Positions 47,610 through 60,140 of a DNA stretch of 64,000 nt are shown here, one piece after another. The DNA comes from Strongylocentrotus purpuratus (taxonomy: Eukaryota > Echinodermata > Echinoidea > Camarodonta > Strongylocentrotidae). The DNA lies in the NCBI RefSeq assembly GCF_000002235.5, contig NW_022145606.1:50067333-50131332 (forward strand), written 5' to 3'. Position 1 is the first letter of the stretch, and each line of letters begins with the position of its first letter. Below the pieces are notes generated by a model. It did no database searches and had not been told where the DNA came from. It saw only the letters and a program-made list of their open reading frames with translations. A program made the translations under genes and the position numbers.

Positions 47610-47765
47610 CGACCCCCCCCCCCCCCCCACCCCACTCAGTGTTATTTAGGGTACACATATGCGTGTTCCCTCTTTTTGAAAACACCACCTAAGTCCGGTG
47701 TGTAAAGTCATTTTTGTGTATGTACGAGCCGGACTTTGGTGCGTGAAAAGTACCCCTTTACCGGA
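47610..47765 (+). repeat. Poly-C-linked repeat, copy 3
   Basis: A C17 run (with one A) precedes CACTCAGTGTTATTTAGGGT, GTGTTCCCTCTTTTTGAAAA, AAGTCCGGTGTGTAAAGTCA and GAGCCGGACTTTGGTGCGTG. It is in the same orientation as copy 1. Confidence 0.75.
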
Positions 47766-47847
47766 CATTTTAGTAACACGCATGCGATCATTCCGACCCC
47801 GGAGTGGGAGGGGGGGGGGGCGTCAGCAACCTATCACCTTCATTAAA

Positions 47848-48440
47848 TGGGAAATCCAACCCAGGTAGACTACTAATCTAAAAGAAAGCAGAAAAATCAT
47901 AGAAGCAAACTGACGAACGTTTCAATTAAATCTGACTAAATATAAGAAAGTTGTGAATTTTTTAAAGTTGTAATTACTATACATATGGGTACTTCAAATT
48001 GGCTGAAGCGGTACTGCCAATGTGATGTATTGTCGGACTACTTTCCCATCTGTTCCAACATATAAAATCACTTTTAAAAAAATAATCTAAATATCATTGC
48101 TCAAGAGGGTTTTTTCTCTTTAAAGGACCTATAATCATATTATATCTATAATATATTTTGAGTAGTGCCCCAAGGGAGAAGGAACTTACGAGAAAAACAG
48201 AAATTAATGATATTTTTGTACACGGCAAATGGGAGAGTTATCCACATCCTACGTCACAATCACAATCACGCATAATATAACTACCAAATTGAAATTCGCA
48301 TAGACTTAGTGATCTCATATTTCAAACATTCATAACTTCCTTACTATTGGTCCAATTTATTTCAAACTTTTGCCATTCTGTTTCTGTTACTTTTCTGCTT
48401 TCATACAAATCAACTTATTACAAGGGTGCCCTTCAATGAA
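47848..48440. mobile_element. Decayed MITE related to the TTAA family
   Basis: The left end has TTAAATGGGAAATCCAACCC. Inside, AAGAAAGTTGTGAATTTTTT pairs with CATAACTTCCTTAC, and the right end reads AAGGGTGCCCTTCAATGAA. The interior has a different sequence from 27105-27634 but the same architecture. Confidence 0.5.
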
Positions 48441-49295
48441 TGTACTTCCTCTCCAGCAGGGATGCAACCTCCAGCAACGATCTTAAAGACCGTCAATACT
48501 ACTGGGCGGGAAGGGATTAGACCACACAGCGAGGTCACTGACAGGTGGCTATCTCATTGAATCAGCTCTCAACTAACATAAGAAGAAGAGGATCATGGGG
48601 GACCAACCGGCACCGATTGGGGAAGTTTTCTATATAGAGGGAGCAAGATACAAGTAGGACAGTAGGGCTTTAAGCAGTCTCTAAAAAGGACATCTTTTCC
48701 TCCCTTTTGTAACTGAGTTCCAGTTAATATTATGTTATTCATTAAGATTCTTCTAAAATCCAGTTTTTTCTTCTTCAATTAAACAATGTGTTTAGAATAT
48801 GTTTGTATTGTCATATTTTCTGGTTTGATTACGTTAGCGTAAGCTTTCCATTGTCATATTAAATGATTTTCTTGTCTTCATCTATAATCCATATCATAAA
48901 ATTGCATGTAACATAGTACGCGCTATTTATGCCTCCCATTTGTTTTGATTTGATATTTTGCACTCTTCATGATGCAGGAAAACAATCCCATGTATATTTT
49001 TAAAATCAAAAGCTACTTAAAAGTAAGCTATATAGATACATATTTTTATTTACAGAGTAATATCTATCAGAAGAAGAAAATATTCTTTACTTTAGATCAA
49101 TGCACCTATGAACAAGAAATGTGAAGAAATTAATTGTAAGTGCCTGAAATATATAGGATTAAACAAAACATTACAGTAATTTTGATGCAAACCTGTTCAC
49201 CTTGGTATTATTATCGAGCTAGGCAAATTTCATTTCTAAATTCTTCCTATAAAATGGATTTTTGAAATCTATCATGAAGTCGACAAGTCTCGATT
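48441..49295. other. Unassigned non-coding DNA
   Basis: 48445-48560 contains a weak tRNA-like pattern on the - strand (GGTTGCATCCC as a poor box B) that could be a SINE head. The remainder is AT-rich with no gene or repeat match that I can see. Confidence 0.4.
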
Positions 49296-49432
49296 AGTAG
49301 CGACTTTTAGATTCGCACGAAGACAATGTGGATTGCTACGGTCGCGACGTCCTTTTAATGCACTGCCTTGAATGGACGTCACACGTATCAGTTCACTGTT
49401 CACGCAAATCTAAAAGTCCCTATTATCCCATT
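49296..49432. mobile_element. Small MITE, about 140 bp
   Basis: The inverted ends are AGTAGCGACTTTTAGATTCG on the left and complement AATAGGGACTTTTAGATTTG on the right. An inner GACGTCC/GGACGTC pair adds to the hairpin. It is non-coding. Confidence 0.6.
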
Positions 49433-49649
49433 AGGACTTGACGTGCGTGCCGTGTATTATTCACTAATTCACTCGCAAACATGAATTGTGTATATAATAC
49501 TCTTGATTAAACATCAAACTAAGACCCGTTCAGGAGGTGAAATTCAAAATGTTAGGCCGATCATGATTATGTCTATATACTGTCTCTATTCAGGATACAC
49601 CTACATGTATCAACGTCCCTCACGGCATCCATGTTATATTATATCTCTG

Positions 49650-49683
49650 ATTCTCTCTACTCTCTCTCTCTCTCTCTGTCTGC

Positions 49684-49723
<40 letters not shown>

Positions 49724-50170
49724 TTCTCTGTCTGCCTCTCTATCTCTCTCCCTTTCTCTCTCTATCTCATTGTCTCTGTTTATAATCCCTCTTTCTATAT
49801 ATGCCTTCTCTTCTCTTTCTGTCTCTCCCCCTCTCTCTGTATGCCTGTTTCCGTGTCAGTGCTTTTCCGCCTACGAATCCCTTTCTCCCTCCTTTGAATT
49901 CCCTCTCGTCATCTCCCTCCAGGCTTCATGCTCTCCTGCCTAACCCTTGGTCTTATATTATTCATTTATATATCATTCAATATCTTATTTTATTCAACCT
50001 TGTTTCTCCTCTTCAATACTCTTTGTCTTCTTTTTTTTTTTTCCTTTTTTTTTTCGTCTTCTTCTACTTCCGTTTCTTCTTCTACTTCCGGTTCTTCTTT
50101 TTCTTCTCGTGGGTCTTTCTCTTCTCGTGAGTCTTCCTCCGATTGCCCATTTTCTTATTCTTCTTTTTCT
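49650..50170. repeat. Pyrimidine-rich simple repeats
   Basis: 49655-49765 is (CT)n with scattered TG; 50020-50160 is TTC/TTTC-rich. The serine/leucine- and phenylalanine-rich open frames here are repeat translations. Confidence 0.9.
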
Positions 50171-50199
50171 CTCACTTTTTTGATATAAGTACATGTATT

Positions 50200-51360
50200 A
50201 GCTTGCACTTGAACCGAACTTGATTATTGTCATGTTCATTTTTTGTTAATGATATAGTGACGTCAATTATAGCGGCCATTTTCTTTAGATCCCCCCCCCC
50301 TCTTTTTAAAAAATATATATTTGCATTTTTGCATTACATATTGCCTTGAGTGGCGGAAATTGCTTTAGAATAATGTATTGCTACACATCACTATGCCTAA
50401 AGTATTGATTGCGTGTGGTTTCTCAACACTGCATTCATCAGTTAATGATCACCTACTTATCCTGTTTTCAACAATTATTATACTAATCGAGATACAGAGT
50501 AATTGTCTTTTACCCAAACAAAATAGGCACTTGAATACTTTATCAAGAGTTTTGTTGTTGTTTACAAACAAAATAGAGTTACGAAACAATTAAAATAAAT
50601 CTACCACAGGGTCATATAAAAATAAAAACATGTCTCCTACATACAACAAAACAATGATTATCTTGCCATTGTACCAAATTCCGAAAAAAAGGGAAAGGCT
50701 ACAATCATTGTGTATGTATACCTTAATTTTTTTTTAAATCTAAAAATGGCGTAATCCCTATATGTGGCACAATATACTATCGAACAGAGTTGTATATATG
50801 ACTGTAACATAAAACGTACATCAAAATGCAGTAACACTATCTGCAGACTACCGAGCAGAGGGAGACAAATTTAATTACCCTAATACCATAGATGAGTGCA
50901 AAAATGTCGCCCTTCGTAGTTTATATAGAGAAAAAATAACACCCCTAAACACCTAACAATAATATTCCCAGATTAGTACTGCACTCACAGACTGCCCATA
51001 CTGTGGATCAAGGGTTTTAAAAAAACGGCCCCCCCCCCCCTCGCCAAAAATATTAGTGTTCACTTTTTTTCAATTCTCACCAACGACAGATGAAGTGCAG
51101 AGAAGTAGGACATTTTGTTATGTCTACCTAATGCTACGGTCACAAAGGTTCGTACGAACGATAATTTCGTACGAATCTCCCTCTTTTTCCATTGTCTTTC
51201 CGAATTTTCATTGTCTGAAAATCGTTCGTACGGCGTTCGTAGCAGCTCCATACATTAAAAAAAAAAAAAAAAACAGAAAATGCATTAAATTTTCAATACT
51301 TTATTGCACTTTACCCCGGTCATAAAAAAAAAAACATTAAAAAAATCCTCTGGACTGCCA
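50200..51360. other. AT-rich unassigned DNA
   Basis: There are C runs at about 50291-50300 and 51031-51040 and an A run at about 51258-51273. 51130-51255 holds an inverted GGTTCGTACGAACG / ATCGTTCGTACGGCG pair beginning AATGCTACGGTCACA, probably another small MITE. I see no gene. Confidence 0.5.
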
Positions 51361-51366
51361 TGCATT

Positions 51367-51525
51367 ATGGCCCGAATTCACAAAGGAGACAAACCTAGGT
51401 TTATGTGGTTATATTATGACGCGTTTTTACGCGTTTAGACCAAGGAGTGTCTGAACCGAGTTGGTCTGAAACGCATCGAAACGCGTCATACGATGCACAT
51501 AAACCTCCTTTGTGAATTTGGGCAG
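51367..51525. mobile_element. Small MITE, about 160 bp
   Basis: The ends GGCCCGAATTCACAAAGGAG and complement GCCCAAATTCACAAAGGAGG form TIRs. Inside, TTTATGTG pairs with CACATAAA, and ACGCGTTT/AAACGCGT repeats occur. It is non-coding. Confidence 0.7.
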
Positions 51526-51882
51526 AAGAAACATGTTGTAGAGCTCATCAGCTTCATATCTTACCAAAAAAAGAGATAATAATTCCAAACTATCAGTGAG
51601 TGGGGGGGGGGGGCGGGGTGCATGGGCACTTGCCGTGGTCCATGTAAGAGAAAGAGAAAGAGAGAATGGAAGAAAGGAAAAAATTGCAAAAGAAAGATGT
51701 CTAAGACTTTCTTTGTCCGATATTAAGCAGATACATGAATCTTTCTTGTTTTACAGATGAAGAGTGATGGACTCTGTTAGGGAAGGCTATAGAAGAGAGG
51801 GTGTGTGGGGGAGGATATAATATATGACGGTGTAATTCAGCTCGTCGATTAGAAGGCAGAAGTATTTTTTTCCCTCTCGAAG

Positions 51883-52060
51883 CTCCTTCTTCTTCTTCTT
51901 CTTCTTCTTCTTCTTCTTCTTCTTCTTCTCTTCTTCTTCTTCTTCTTCTTCTTCTTCTTCTTCTTCTTCTCTTCTTCTCTTCTTCTTCTTCTTCTTCTTC
52001 TTCTTCTTCTTCTTCTTCTTCTTCTTCTTCTTCTTCTTCTTCTTCTTCTTCTTCTTCTTC

Positions 52061-52092
<32 letters not shown>

Positions 52093-52262
52093 CTTCTTTT
52101 TTCTTCTTCTTCTTTTTCTTCTTCTTCTTTTCCTTCTTCTTCTTCCTCCTCCATTTTCTTAATTCTCCTTCTCCTTTCCGTCTTCGTTTTATTAATCTTA
52201 TTCTTCTTTTCCTCCTTCTTCTTCTTAATCTTCTTCTTCTCTTCTCATCTATTCTTCTTTTC
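51883..52262. repeat. (TTC)n microsatellite
   Basis: It is almost pure TTC from 51883 to about 52110, then interrupted TTC/TCC to 52262. The purine strand is continuous GAA for more than 200 bases. The apparent 278-aa and 101-aa E/K/R-rich frames on the - strand are translations of this repeat. Confidence 0.95.
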
Positions 52263-52776
52263 CTATACCCGGGTCCTATACTCGCATCTCCTATGTCTTG
52301 TATATTAAGCTGATATAATACCACGATATACCGCTTCGTGATAACATTCCGTCTGCGTCGTAGACTACGTATTCGCAGACTCGTCGCATCGAATCGTTTC
52401 ACAACTGAGAACAAAATATGAAAGATTGATCGAAAATCACGTAATATTTTCGTATGAGGTAAGTTATTCTCCTCAAAATGTAATCGCTCTTGCTTTGCAT
52501 CACTTATAAATATGTTGTACAGCCGATTTTCATCCACATGATGCTCTGAATTGTTTGAAAAAGAAATCGATTTCCCATAACGGTCCCACTCGCTTGAATT
52601 AATGTTGGTTCTGTGGGGATCTGTCTGTTGTTGTGTCGTGTAATATGTTCGGTGGTGAAAAATTGCAGAAATGATTATCCTATCACACGATTTATTGTCT
52701 CATTATCTGGCTATAGAAGTATCATCGTGGTTTATGAATTTACACTCACTGCCATAAATTCTTGGGAAAGAAGACC
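52263..52776. other. Unassigned DNA left of the BEL element
   Basis: No gene or repeat is recognised. The last five bases (AGACC) are the left target duplication of the BEL/Pao element. Confidence 0.5.
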
Positions 52777-53517
52777 TGTGGTGGACGATTTGGCGAACTA
52801 ACTATAGTTGCCCAAGACCCATAGTAATGACACCATGCACTGTAAATTTGGTTATAGACTGTAGCAGGCAAGGTTCAATCTGCAATTTTAATAGAAAGAT
52901 AAACAACAATAAATCATCTTGCATAAACTGACATGAAAATAACATATCATGTATCAAATTAAATATACCCTGAAAATCCTAATAACTGTTATCATAACAA
53001 AGGAAAACAAACAATGCCTTTCTCACTATATATCTGACTACGGTAAATACATGCAACAAATAATAACTCACCGACGGTGACTTTGACATTCTTCAAGGTC
53101 ATATCATTATACTACTACGTACATGTACATTAAGACGCACTACCGTGCACGACAATTACGTAACCTACATACACGTGTACAATCTTTCACTTGAACGATT
53201 CATTCATGTCATATTTCATCATCTCAAATTAGAGTCATAAACATCATATTTCATTAAGCTATCTAGCTGTAAAGACAATATAACTCATAAACTTCAAGAT
53301 AACATATTCATTTCTACTTACATCATTGGGCTTGTATCACAAAATTAAACGAAAACTTAGGCAACTCTGGGAGGCAACTATCCCATGACGTGGAAAATCA
53401 GTAACACACAAAATCCAGTACGCCCTCAAGCGACCTAATCCATACACTTTTCTACAAAGCGACGCCTGTGACATCACAAGCATCGGCTTCAAGCAAAACG
53501 TCATCCTGTACTCCACA
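52777..53517 (-). repeat. 3' LTR of the BEL/Pao element
   Basis: It is 741 bp and identical by eye to the other LTR apart from one A in an A run. The ends follow the TG...CA rule. Confidence 0.92.
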
Positions 53518-53530
53518 TTCCGGCCCTCTT

Positions 53531-55153
53531 AAATGAGAAGCCTTTCTGAACATTTAACAATACTTTGTTCATTTGAAACATTTCAAAATTAAGTCTATCC
53601 ACAATTGCTACTCGCAATAAATCATTGTTCCTTTAAATTCTTCAACTTCTTATACTGTTCAAGTGACCTTTTTTTTCTTCACACCTTTAAATAACTAATC
53701 ACCCTTAACCTATTCAATGATCTTGACCATTAATATCAACATAAAATATCTGAAGAGTTTCTTTTCAGCAAACTACTAAGTAATTTCAAAAGCTTTGACA
53801 TTTTGCATAAAATGCCCCAAGTGTATATCAAATGCACTACATAAAGCAAATATCCTTCTCAACATCACCATGACAACCCTATCAGAACTCCCAACATTCC
53901 TTGTCAGAATTTAGAATCATTTTGGTAAACATCGACGACTCCAAAGATAACTGTAAGCAACCACGCTGCTTCCTCACTATAATTCCCGACACCAGGAATG
54001 ACACTAAAAATGTTTTAATCCAAAACTAAATCCTCCTACTGACTCAGACGATGGGAGATCTGAAAGAGAAGTGTCAAGTTAAACATACAACCAACAACTT
54101 GACTGTACCGTAAACACACATTTTATGTTTGTAAGTAACTTTCTACTCGAGCTTCACATGAAGAGCTGAACTCTTGACCTTTCCTATTTTAATACCCTTT
54201 GTATTTGTAACACTGTACTAAAAGGCAAACTACATGTATACTGCATGTGCCTTGACATGAGGAATGATAAATTTCCAAATATGCTTAATTCCTGATAATC
54301 AGGCATACTTTCAAATAAAATTTGCATATATTGCATTAATCAACATGACAACTAGTAGAACCTTTCTACACACAACTCACATTTTCTGTGTCAGAATATG
54401 AAATAATCTTTTACAACTTTACCACTATACTACCAAGAAAATGATATGCAAACCAATTCTGGAATAGATTCCATCTTAAACCAGAATGTTAAATGAAGCA
54501 ATACATTTACATAATTGTATATACAGTAATCTGATAATCACTGAAGCTACAACTGCACATTTACTGCAACTTAAATGCTGCTAAATGCCATGTTTACATT
54601 TTACACTGGAAAAATAACAAATCGTGTGAAAATTTGCAAATTACTCCATAATTTCAAGTGTAATACAGTAATGTTTATTAGTTCATGAGTCTTTGAATTG
54701 CAAACAGTCATTTTTCTATAAATGTATCAGTTTATGTCTTCTTCTTGTAAGCCGTTCAGTTTCTCAATTCTCAGTTATCAGTTACTGTTGAGTTGCTATG
54801 GCGACTAAATCTGAATCGTCGGAGAGTTCCAGATCACTAGACGATTCATAACTCAACAAAAATCTATCCTCGCGTTGAATACAAATTGTCACATTTTGAC
54901 ACTTTCATGTAAAATAAATGTTGGCGATATCATGACAACACATTTCATGATTATAACATTTCTGCGCTAATTGGATCCTTCTGATTTCCAATCATAAATC
55001 ACTGACACAACGATCTCCATATGATCATATCTCTGCGAAGAAATCCTCTGAAACACAAAATTTTCCTTGATCACAAAATTTATATATCTCAAATTTCTCC
55101 TTCTTATCATATGATTAAACATCACATGATCCATGAATTCCAAATGAGGGCAA
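53531..55153. other. Non-coding internal region of the BEL/Pao element
   Basis: About 1.6 kb lies between pol and the 3' LTR. It is AT-rich, and I recognise no env-like or other protein. Confidence 0.6.
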
Positions 55154-57982
55154 TTAACAATCTCCTTCCAAAATCAGGCACAATTTCGAGATAGGACGAA
55201 CAATTACGCTATTCTTCGTCTTGATGTTTGCACTACGGGTGAAGCCTTTCTTGTCTGGGAAAGTTTGAAGTACTCTTCCCAGCAGCCACGAGTTCCGCGG
55301 AGTGTTTGCATCGGCAACCAGCACCAAGTCACCAATCTGAAGATTGCGATGCGATGGTACCCATCTTTCTCTTCTTTGCAACTGCGGTAAGTACTCTCTA
55401 GACCAGCGCCTCCAGAATACGTCGGCGAGATACTGTATTTGACGCCACCTCCTTCTCGAGTATACATCTGATCTGTCTGTCACTGTTGGTGGCAGTTGCG
55501 GCTTCCTGTTCAGCAGAAGTAGGTGATTGGGAGTCAAGGCCTCAAGATCATTGACATCATCTGATACACTTGTTAGAGGCCTGTTGTTGACGATGCTCTC
55601 AATTTCGCAGAAGAGAGTTGTCAGACTTTCACCTGAGAGCACCTGTTGCTTAGTTACTGCCAGTATGAGCTTTCTCACAGTCCCAATCTGCCTTTCCCAG
55701 ACTCCTCCAAAATGGGAAGCAGTGGGTGGGTTGAAAGTCCATTTGATGCCTTTCTGGAGCAGGTCTGCGCTGATTTGAGCTTTGTTCCATCCATCTATTT
55801 CTCTTTTCAGCTCTCTCTCAGCGCCCACAAGATTAGTGCCATTATCTGAGAGCATCTCCTTGATATTGCCCCTGCGAGCGATGAAACGACGAATGGCACT
55901 GATACAAGAGTCCGTATCCAGAGAATGAGCGACTTCCAAATGAATGGCGCGTGTGGTAAGACATGTAAACATGACTCCATATCTCTTCTCCATGCTGCGA
56001 CCCCTTTTAACCTCAAAGGGGCCGAAATAGTCAATGCCAACCTTGGAAAATGGAGGCTCGTCAGGTAACAGTCTATTCTCAGTCAGGTCAGCCATCTTCT
56101 GACTCATCATCTTCCCTCTTTGCCGCCTGCACATGACACATCTGCTAATCATGCTCCTGATAGCTGCTCCTGCTCCAAGCATCCAATACTTCTCACGGAG
56201 CACAGAAAGGACATAATTTCTTCCACTATGCCCTGCCTTTACATGAACATCTCTCAAGATCAGATCTGACACGTGACTTCCCTTGGGTAAGACGACTGGG
56301 TGTTTAGCTTCTAATGGTAGAGCTGATCTCTCTAATCTTCCTCCAACTCTAACAAGACCCTCGACTATCTTAGGGTCCAGCTTGTAGAGTTGACTTGTCT
56401 TTGTCACTTTACCATCTGAATCGGTCAATGATTCAATCTCCTTCTGGAAGAAACATTTTTGCACGTAATGCAAAATTCTCTTCTCTGCTTTCTGCATGTC
56501 GTCATAACTGATCCTTTTGAAGTCCCTCAGCTCTTGCTCTGTCTGGGTTTTTCCTTTGAGTTTCAACCACTGCATGAACTTCAATAGCCAGCTCACTCCC
56601 CTCCTCAGCTTATACCAGGAGGAATATGTGTTGATAAGCCTTTCCAATGACTTCTCCTCTGACTGAGTTGTGAATGCACTGGCATTTTCTGTAGGTGGTT
56701 TGATTTCTGGATCACTTGGTGGCACTTGCAGATCAGCTGGAGCGATAGGCCATTCCATCTCATCAGCACATAGGAAGGATGGTCCCTTGAGCCATCTGCC
56801 ATTGAGCTTGTCTGGCGTTAGACCTCTTGATACATCATCAGCTGGATTCTTTTCTGTGTTGACATATCTCCACTGCCTGGGCTCCGAGGCATCACGGATG
56901 GTAGATATCCTGTTAGCCACAAATGTCCGAAAGCGCTTGTTGTCACTGCGGATGTAATGGAGGACTATTGTGCTATCTGTCCAAAAGACAGACTCATTCA
57001 AGGGAAAGTCCAGCTCCTTTCTGATCTTTCTATCCATTGTGACTGCAAGTGCTGCCGCCATGAGCTCTAAGCGAGGTATTGTCATCTTCTTCAGAGGTGC
57101 TAATTTTGCTTTAGCCAGAATTATGTTGCAATGGACTTGTCCTCCTTCACTGGTCATGCGCAGGTAAGACACTACACCGTACGCCGACTCAGATGCATCA
57201 CAGAAATGATGCAGTTGGTACTCGTTCACATCATCAAAGGGTCTGAAACACCTGCTCACTCTGAAGTTGCTCATTAAGGGAAGCCATTGTTTCCATTTTA
57301 GCCACCTGGAATGGTGTTCATCTGGAACTGGGTCATCAAATCCAAGCTTCAGAGCAGTTAGATCCTGGAGGATTCTCTTGGCAACCAAGACGAATGGACT
57401 GGCATATCCATAGGGGTCATATATTGATGCTATCTCACTCAGAATTCCCCTCCTCGTTACTGGTTTGCCCTTGGGGGTGATCTTATAGGTGATGCAGTCC
57501 AGTTCTACATCCCATGTTACTCCAAGTGCCCTTTCTGCTGGTAAGGCATCCCGATTCAAATCGAGTCCCACAATGTTTTTAGCTCGATCTTCCAAAGGTA
57601 CAGACTTGATCACAGCTGGGCTGTTGCTTATCCACTTGGTCACTTCGAATCCACCCCTCTTGAGCAGCGTCATGAGTTCAGCTACAAGCTTGATTGCATC
57701 ATCTTCTGTTTTGCATGAGACGAGACAGTCATCTACATAGAAGTTACGACCGACAGCATCCACTGCTTCTGGAGAATATTCGGTCTTGAATTCTTCAGCT
57801 GTATGTCTAAGAGCAAAACTACAAACACTTGGGCTCCATGTCCCACCAAATAAGTGAACACACATCCTGTAAGCCTTAGGATGTTGGATAAGATCTCCTT
57901 CTGGCCACCACAGGAAGCGAAGAAAGTCTCTCTGCTCTGGTGGGACTCTAACTTGGTGAAACATTGCCCTTATGTCTCCCAT
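55154..57982 (-). pseudogene. BEL/Pao pol remnant: RT part, RNase H, integrase
   Basis: A 942-residue frame carries the back half of a Pao-type RT (MFHQVRVPPEQRDFLRFLWW, catalytic YVDD at residues 82-85). It continues with an RNase H-like region (FCDASESAYGVV, IPRLELMAAALAV, FWTDSTIVLHYI) and an integrase with a zinc-binding H/C region (GHSGRNYVL, CVMCRRQRGK) and core (GIDYFGPF, LSDNGTN, HFGGVWERQIG). The C-terminal part (LPQLQRRERW, IGDLVLVAD) is the usual Pao integrase tail. In the family, pol copies RNA into DNA and inserts it. Here it is part of a broken fossil copy. Confidence 0.92.
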
Positions 57983-58001
57983 AATGGCTATGTTGAACTG
58001 A

Positions 58002-58741
58002 TGTGGTGGACGATTTGGCGAACTAACTATAGTTGCCCAAGACCCATAGTAATGACACCATGCACTGTAATTTGGTTATAGACTGTAGCAGGCAAGGTTC
58101 AATCTGCAATTTTAATAGAAAGATAAACAACAATAAATCATCTTGCATAAACTGACATGAAAATAACATATCATGTATCAAATTAAATATACCCTGAAAA
58201 TCCTAATAACTGTTATCATAACAAAGGAAAACAAACAATGCCTTTCTCACTATATATCTGACTACGGTAAATACATGCAACAAATAATAACTCACCGACG
58301 GTGACTTTGACATTCTTCAAGGTCATATCATTATACTACTACGTACATGTACATTAAGACGCACTACCGTGCACGACAATTACGTAACCTACATACACGT
58401 GTACAATCTTTCACTTGAACGATTCATTCATGTCATATTTCATCATCTCAAATTAGAGTCATAAACATCATATTTCATTAAGCTATCTAGCTGTAAAGAC
58501 AATATAACTCATAAACTTCAAGATAACATATTCATTTCTACTTACATCATTGGGCTTGTATCACAAAATTAAACGAAAACTTAGGCAACTCTGGGAGGCA
58601 ACTATCCCATGACGTGGAAAATCAGTAACACACAAAATCCAGTACGCCCTCAAGCGACCTAATCCATACACTTTTCTACAAAGCGACGCCTGTGACATCA
58701 CAAGCATCGGCTTCAAGCAAAACGTCATCCTGTACTCCACA
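58002..58741 (-). repeat. 5' LTR of the BEL/Pao element
   Basis: It is 740 bp, one base shorter than its partner and otherwise identical by eye, and is followed by the AGACC duplicate. Confidence 0.92.
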
Positions 58742-58746
58742 AGACC

Positions 58747-60140
58747 CATTTCTGTATGATTTCATTTAGATCTAGACTAGACCCTAGTCTAGATCTAGTC
58801 TCTAGGTCTATGTGACTAAAAAAATAAAAATTGTGGGATTACATTGTATCTTATATCATTGGAAAGGGCTTGAAAAACCATTTAAAATGGTATATAAACC
58901 ATAGCTCTAGGACAAATATTTAGCGAGTTATGATTTTTTTAAGATTAAAAATCTGATTTAATTATCGCCATTGTTTTACCATTGAGACCTCTCAAAATCT
59001 GTGACCGACCATGACCAATATAAAGGATGGTCTTATCAAAAATGTAAAAATTATTCATTTTTCTAGATAAAACCTTAAGGAAAGAACATGTGATAGGGGA
59101 AGAAAACCAATATTGTATTATTTGATGTACTATAGACCCTTCTATAATTAATTAGTAATTAGCAATTAGCAAATTAATTAGCTAATTAGTCGTTAATGAA
59201 CTCACTGCCACAAAAAGACAGACAAATTTCCGTAATTTCCTGACAATCAATTTTGAGGAAGTAAAAAAACAATGATTGTATGTTCCGATTTGATTTATAT
59301 TCATCAAGTAACGAGAAAAATGTATAAATAAACGAATTAAATTAGTTTTAGAACTATTAAAACTTATCTTCATGGAAGATTACGATGGTAAAGATGACAT
59401 TGAACTTTGACTTGAACAAAAATGCACTTTCACATGTCCGTTTCTGAAAATTCGAAGTCGAGGCAAAAGGAAATTTTTCCAATGATGTCATCAGACAAGC
59501 AAGCTAAATCTGGCGAGAAACCGCCGTTTCCACACGCAATCAAAGAGGAACCCTGCAGAGTAACTCGTATTGAGCGTGAAACCGCTGCCGGGCACGCTGA
59601 AACCAAGCCAATGTGCGCGATAGTCACATACCTATAATTGAACTTGAAGGAATCTTGACTCTTGACTTGTCATTTTCTAGATCTATATTTTGACGAAATT
59701 ATGTAAAGAAGTACTAGACTGGACGAGCATGGAACGCCCTCGACCAGTAGTCTGTAATAGCCACATCTGTTGAGAATTCCAGAAACACACTTTAGCATGC
59801 ATCACCTGCCATACAAGTTAGCGACATGCGGAATACCGCCCTGCTGACTCCAAATTCAGAAGGTTCAGAAGTAAGACTCTAGTAGGCCTTGATCTAGATC
59901 TAATTACAATTTTGACTTAGACTACAATGTTTTTCGACTCCTCTGGGCATCCGTTCAACCACTTGAAATTATAAGTTGAAGAAGGGTGATTCCCTATCCT
60001 AACTCAATTCATCCCACTGAAGACTTCTTCAAAGTCAAGACTGCATGCTGCACCGAGATAATTGTGATTTCCCATTTCACAAAAATGCTCTCAATTCTCA
60101 TGTTTAGGTGGGGTAGGTTTCAAGGAGAAGAAGAAGGATC
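58747..60140. other. Region upstream of TAF8
   Basis: 58767-58797 contains a perfect palindrome (AGATCTAGACTAG, 3-nt loop, complement). 59145-59200 is a cluster of TAATTA/TTAATTAG motifs, which are homeodomain-like cores but also expected in AT-rich DNA. 59400-60140 is less AT-rich and likely holds the TAF8 promoter and 5' UTR. I see no TATA box close to the ATG. A 71-codon open frame at 59422-59637 has no family signature. Confidence 0.5.

Larger units (their letters stand above)
52777..58741 (-). mobile_element. BEL/Pao LTR retrotransposon (fossil, broken)
   Basis: Two direct LTRs (52777-53517 and 58002-58741) bracket a pol remnant on the - strand. AGACC duplicates flank the element (52772-52776 and 58742-58746); 5 bp is usual for BEL/Pao. 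On the - strand the LTR starts TGTGGAGTAC and ends CCACCACA. A purine-rich tract (AAGAGGGCCGGAA, complement of 53518-53530) adjoins the 3' LTR. The LTRs match by eye except for one base, so the insertion is recent. No gag or protease is recognised, so it is broken and non-autonomous. Confidence 0.92.

Noticed and set aside
49488-50194. Serine/leucine- and phenylalanine-rich frames
   Set aside because: They come from CT- and TTC-rich simple repeats; similar frames exist in all three registers.
51701-52537. 278-aa open frame rich in E, K and R on the - strand, and a 101-aa frame nested in it
   Set aside because: They are translations of the (TTC)n microsatellite; outside the repeat there is no family signature or codon bias.
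59422-59637. 71-aa frame upstream of TAF8 as an upstream gene or exon
   Set aside because: It does not match TAF8 N-termini, an open frame on the other strand covers the same bases, and no splice donor joins it in frame to TAF8.
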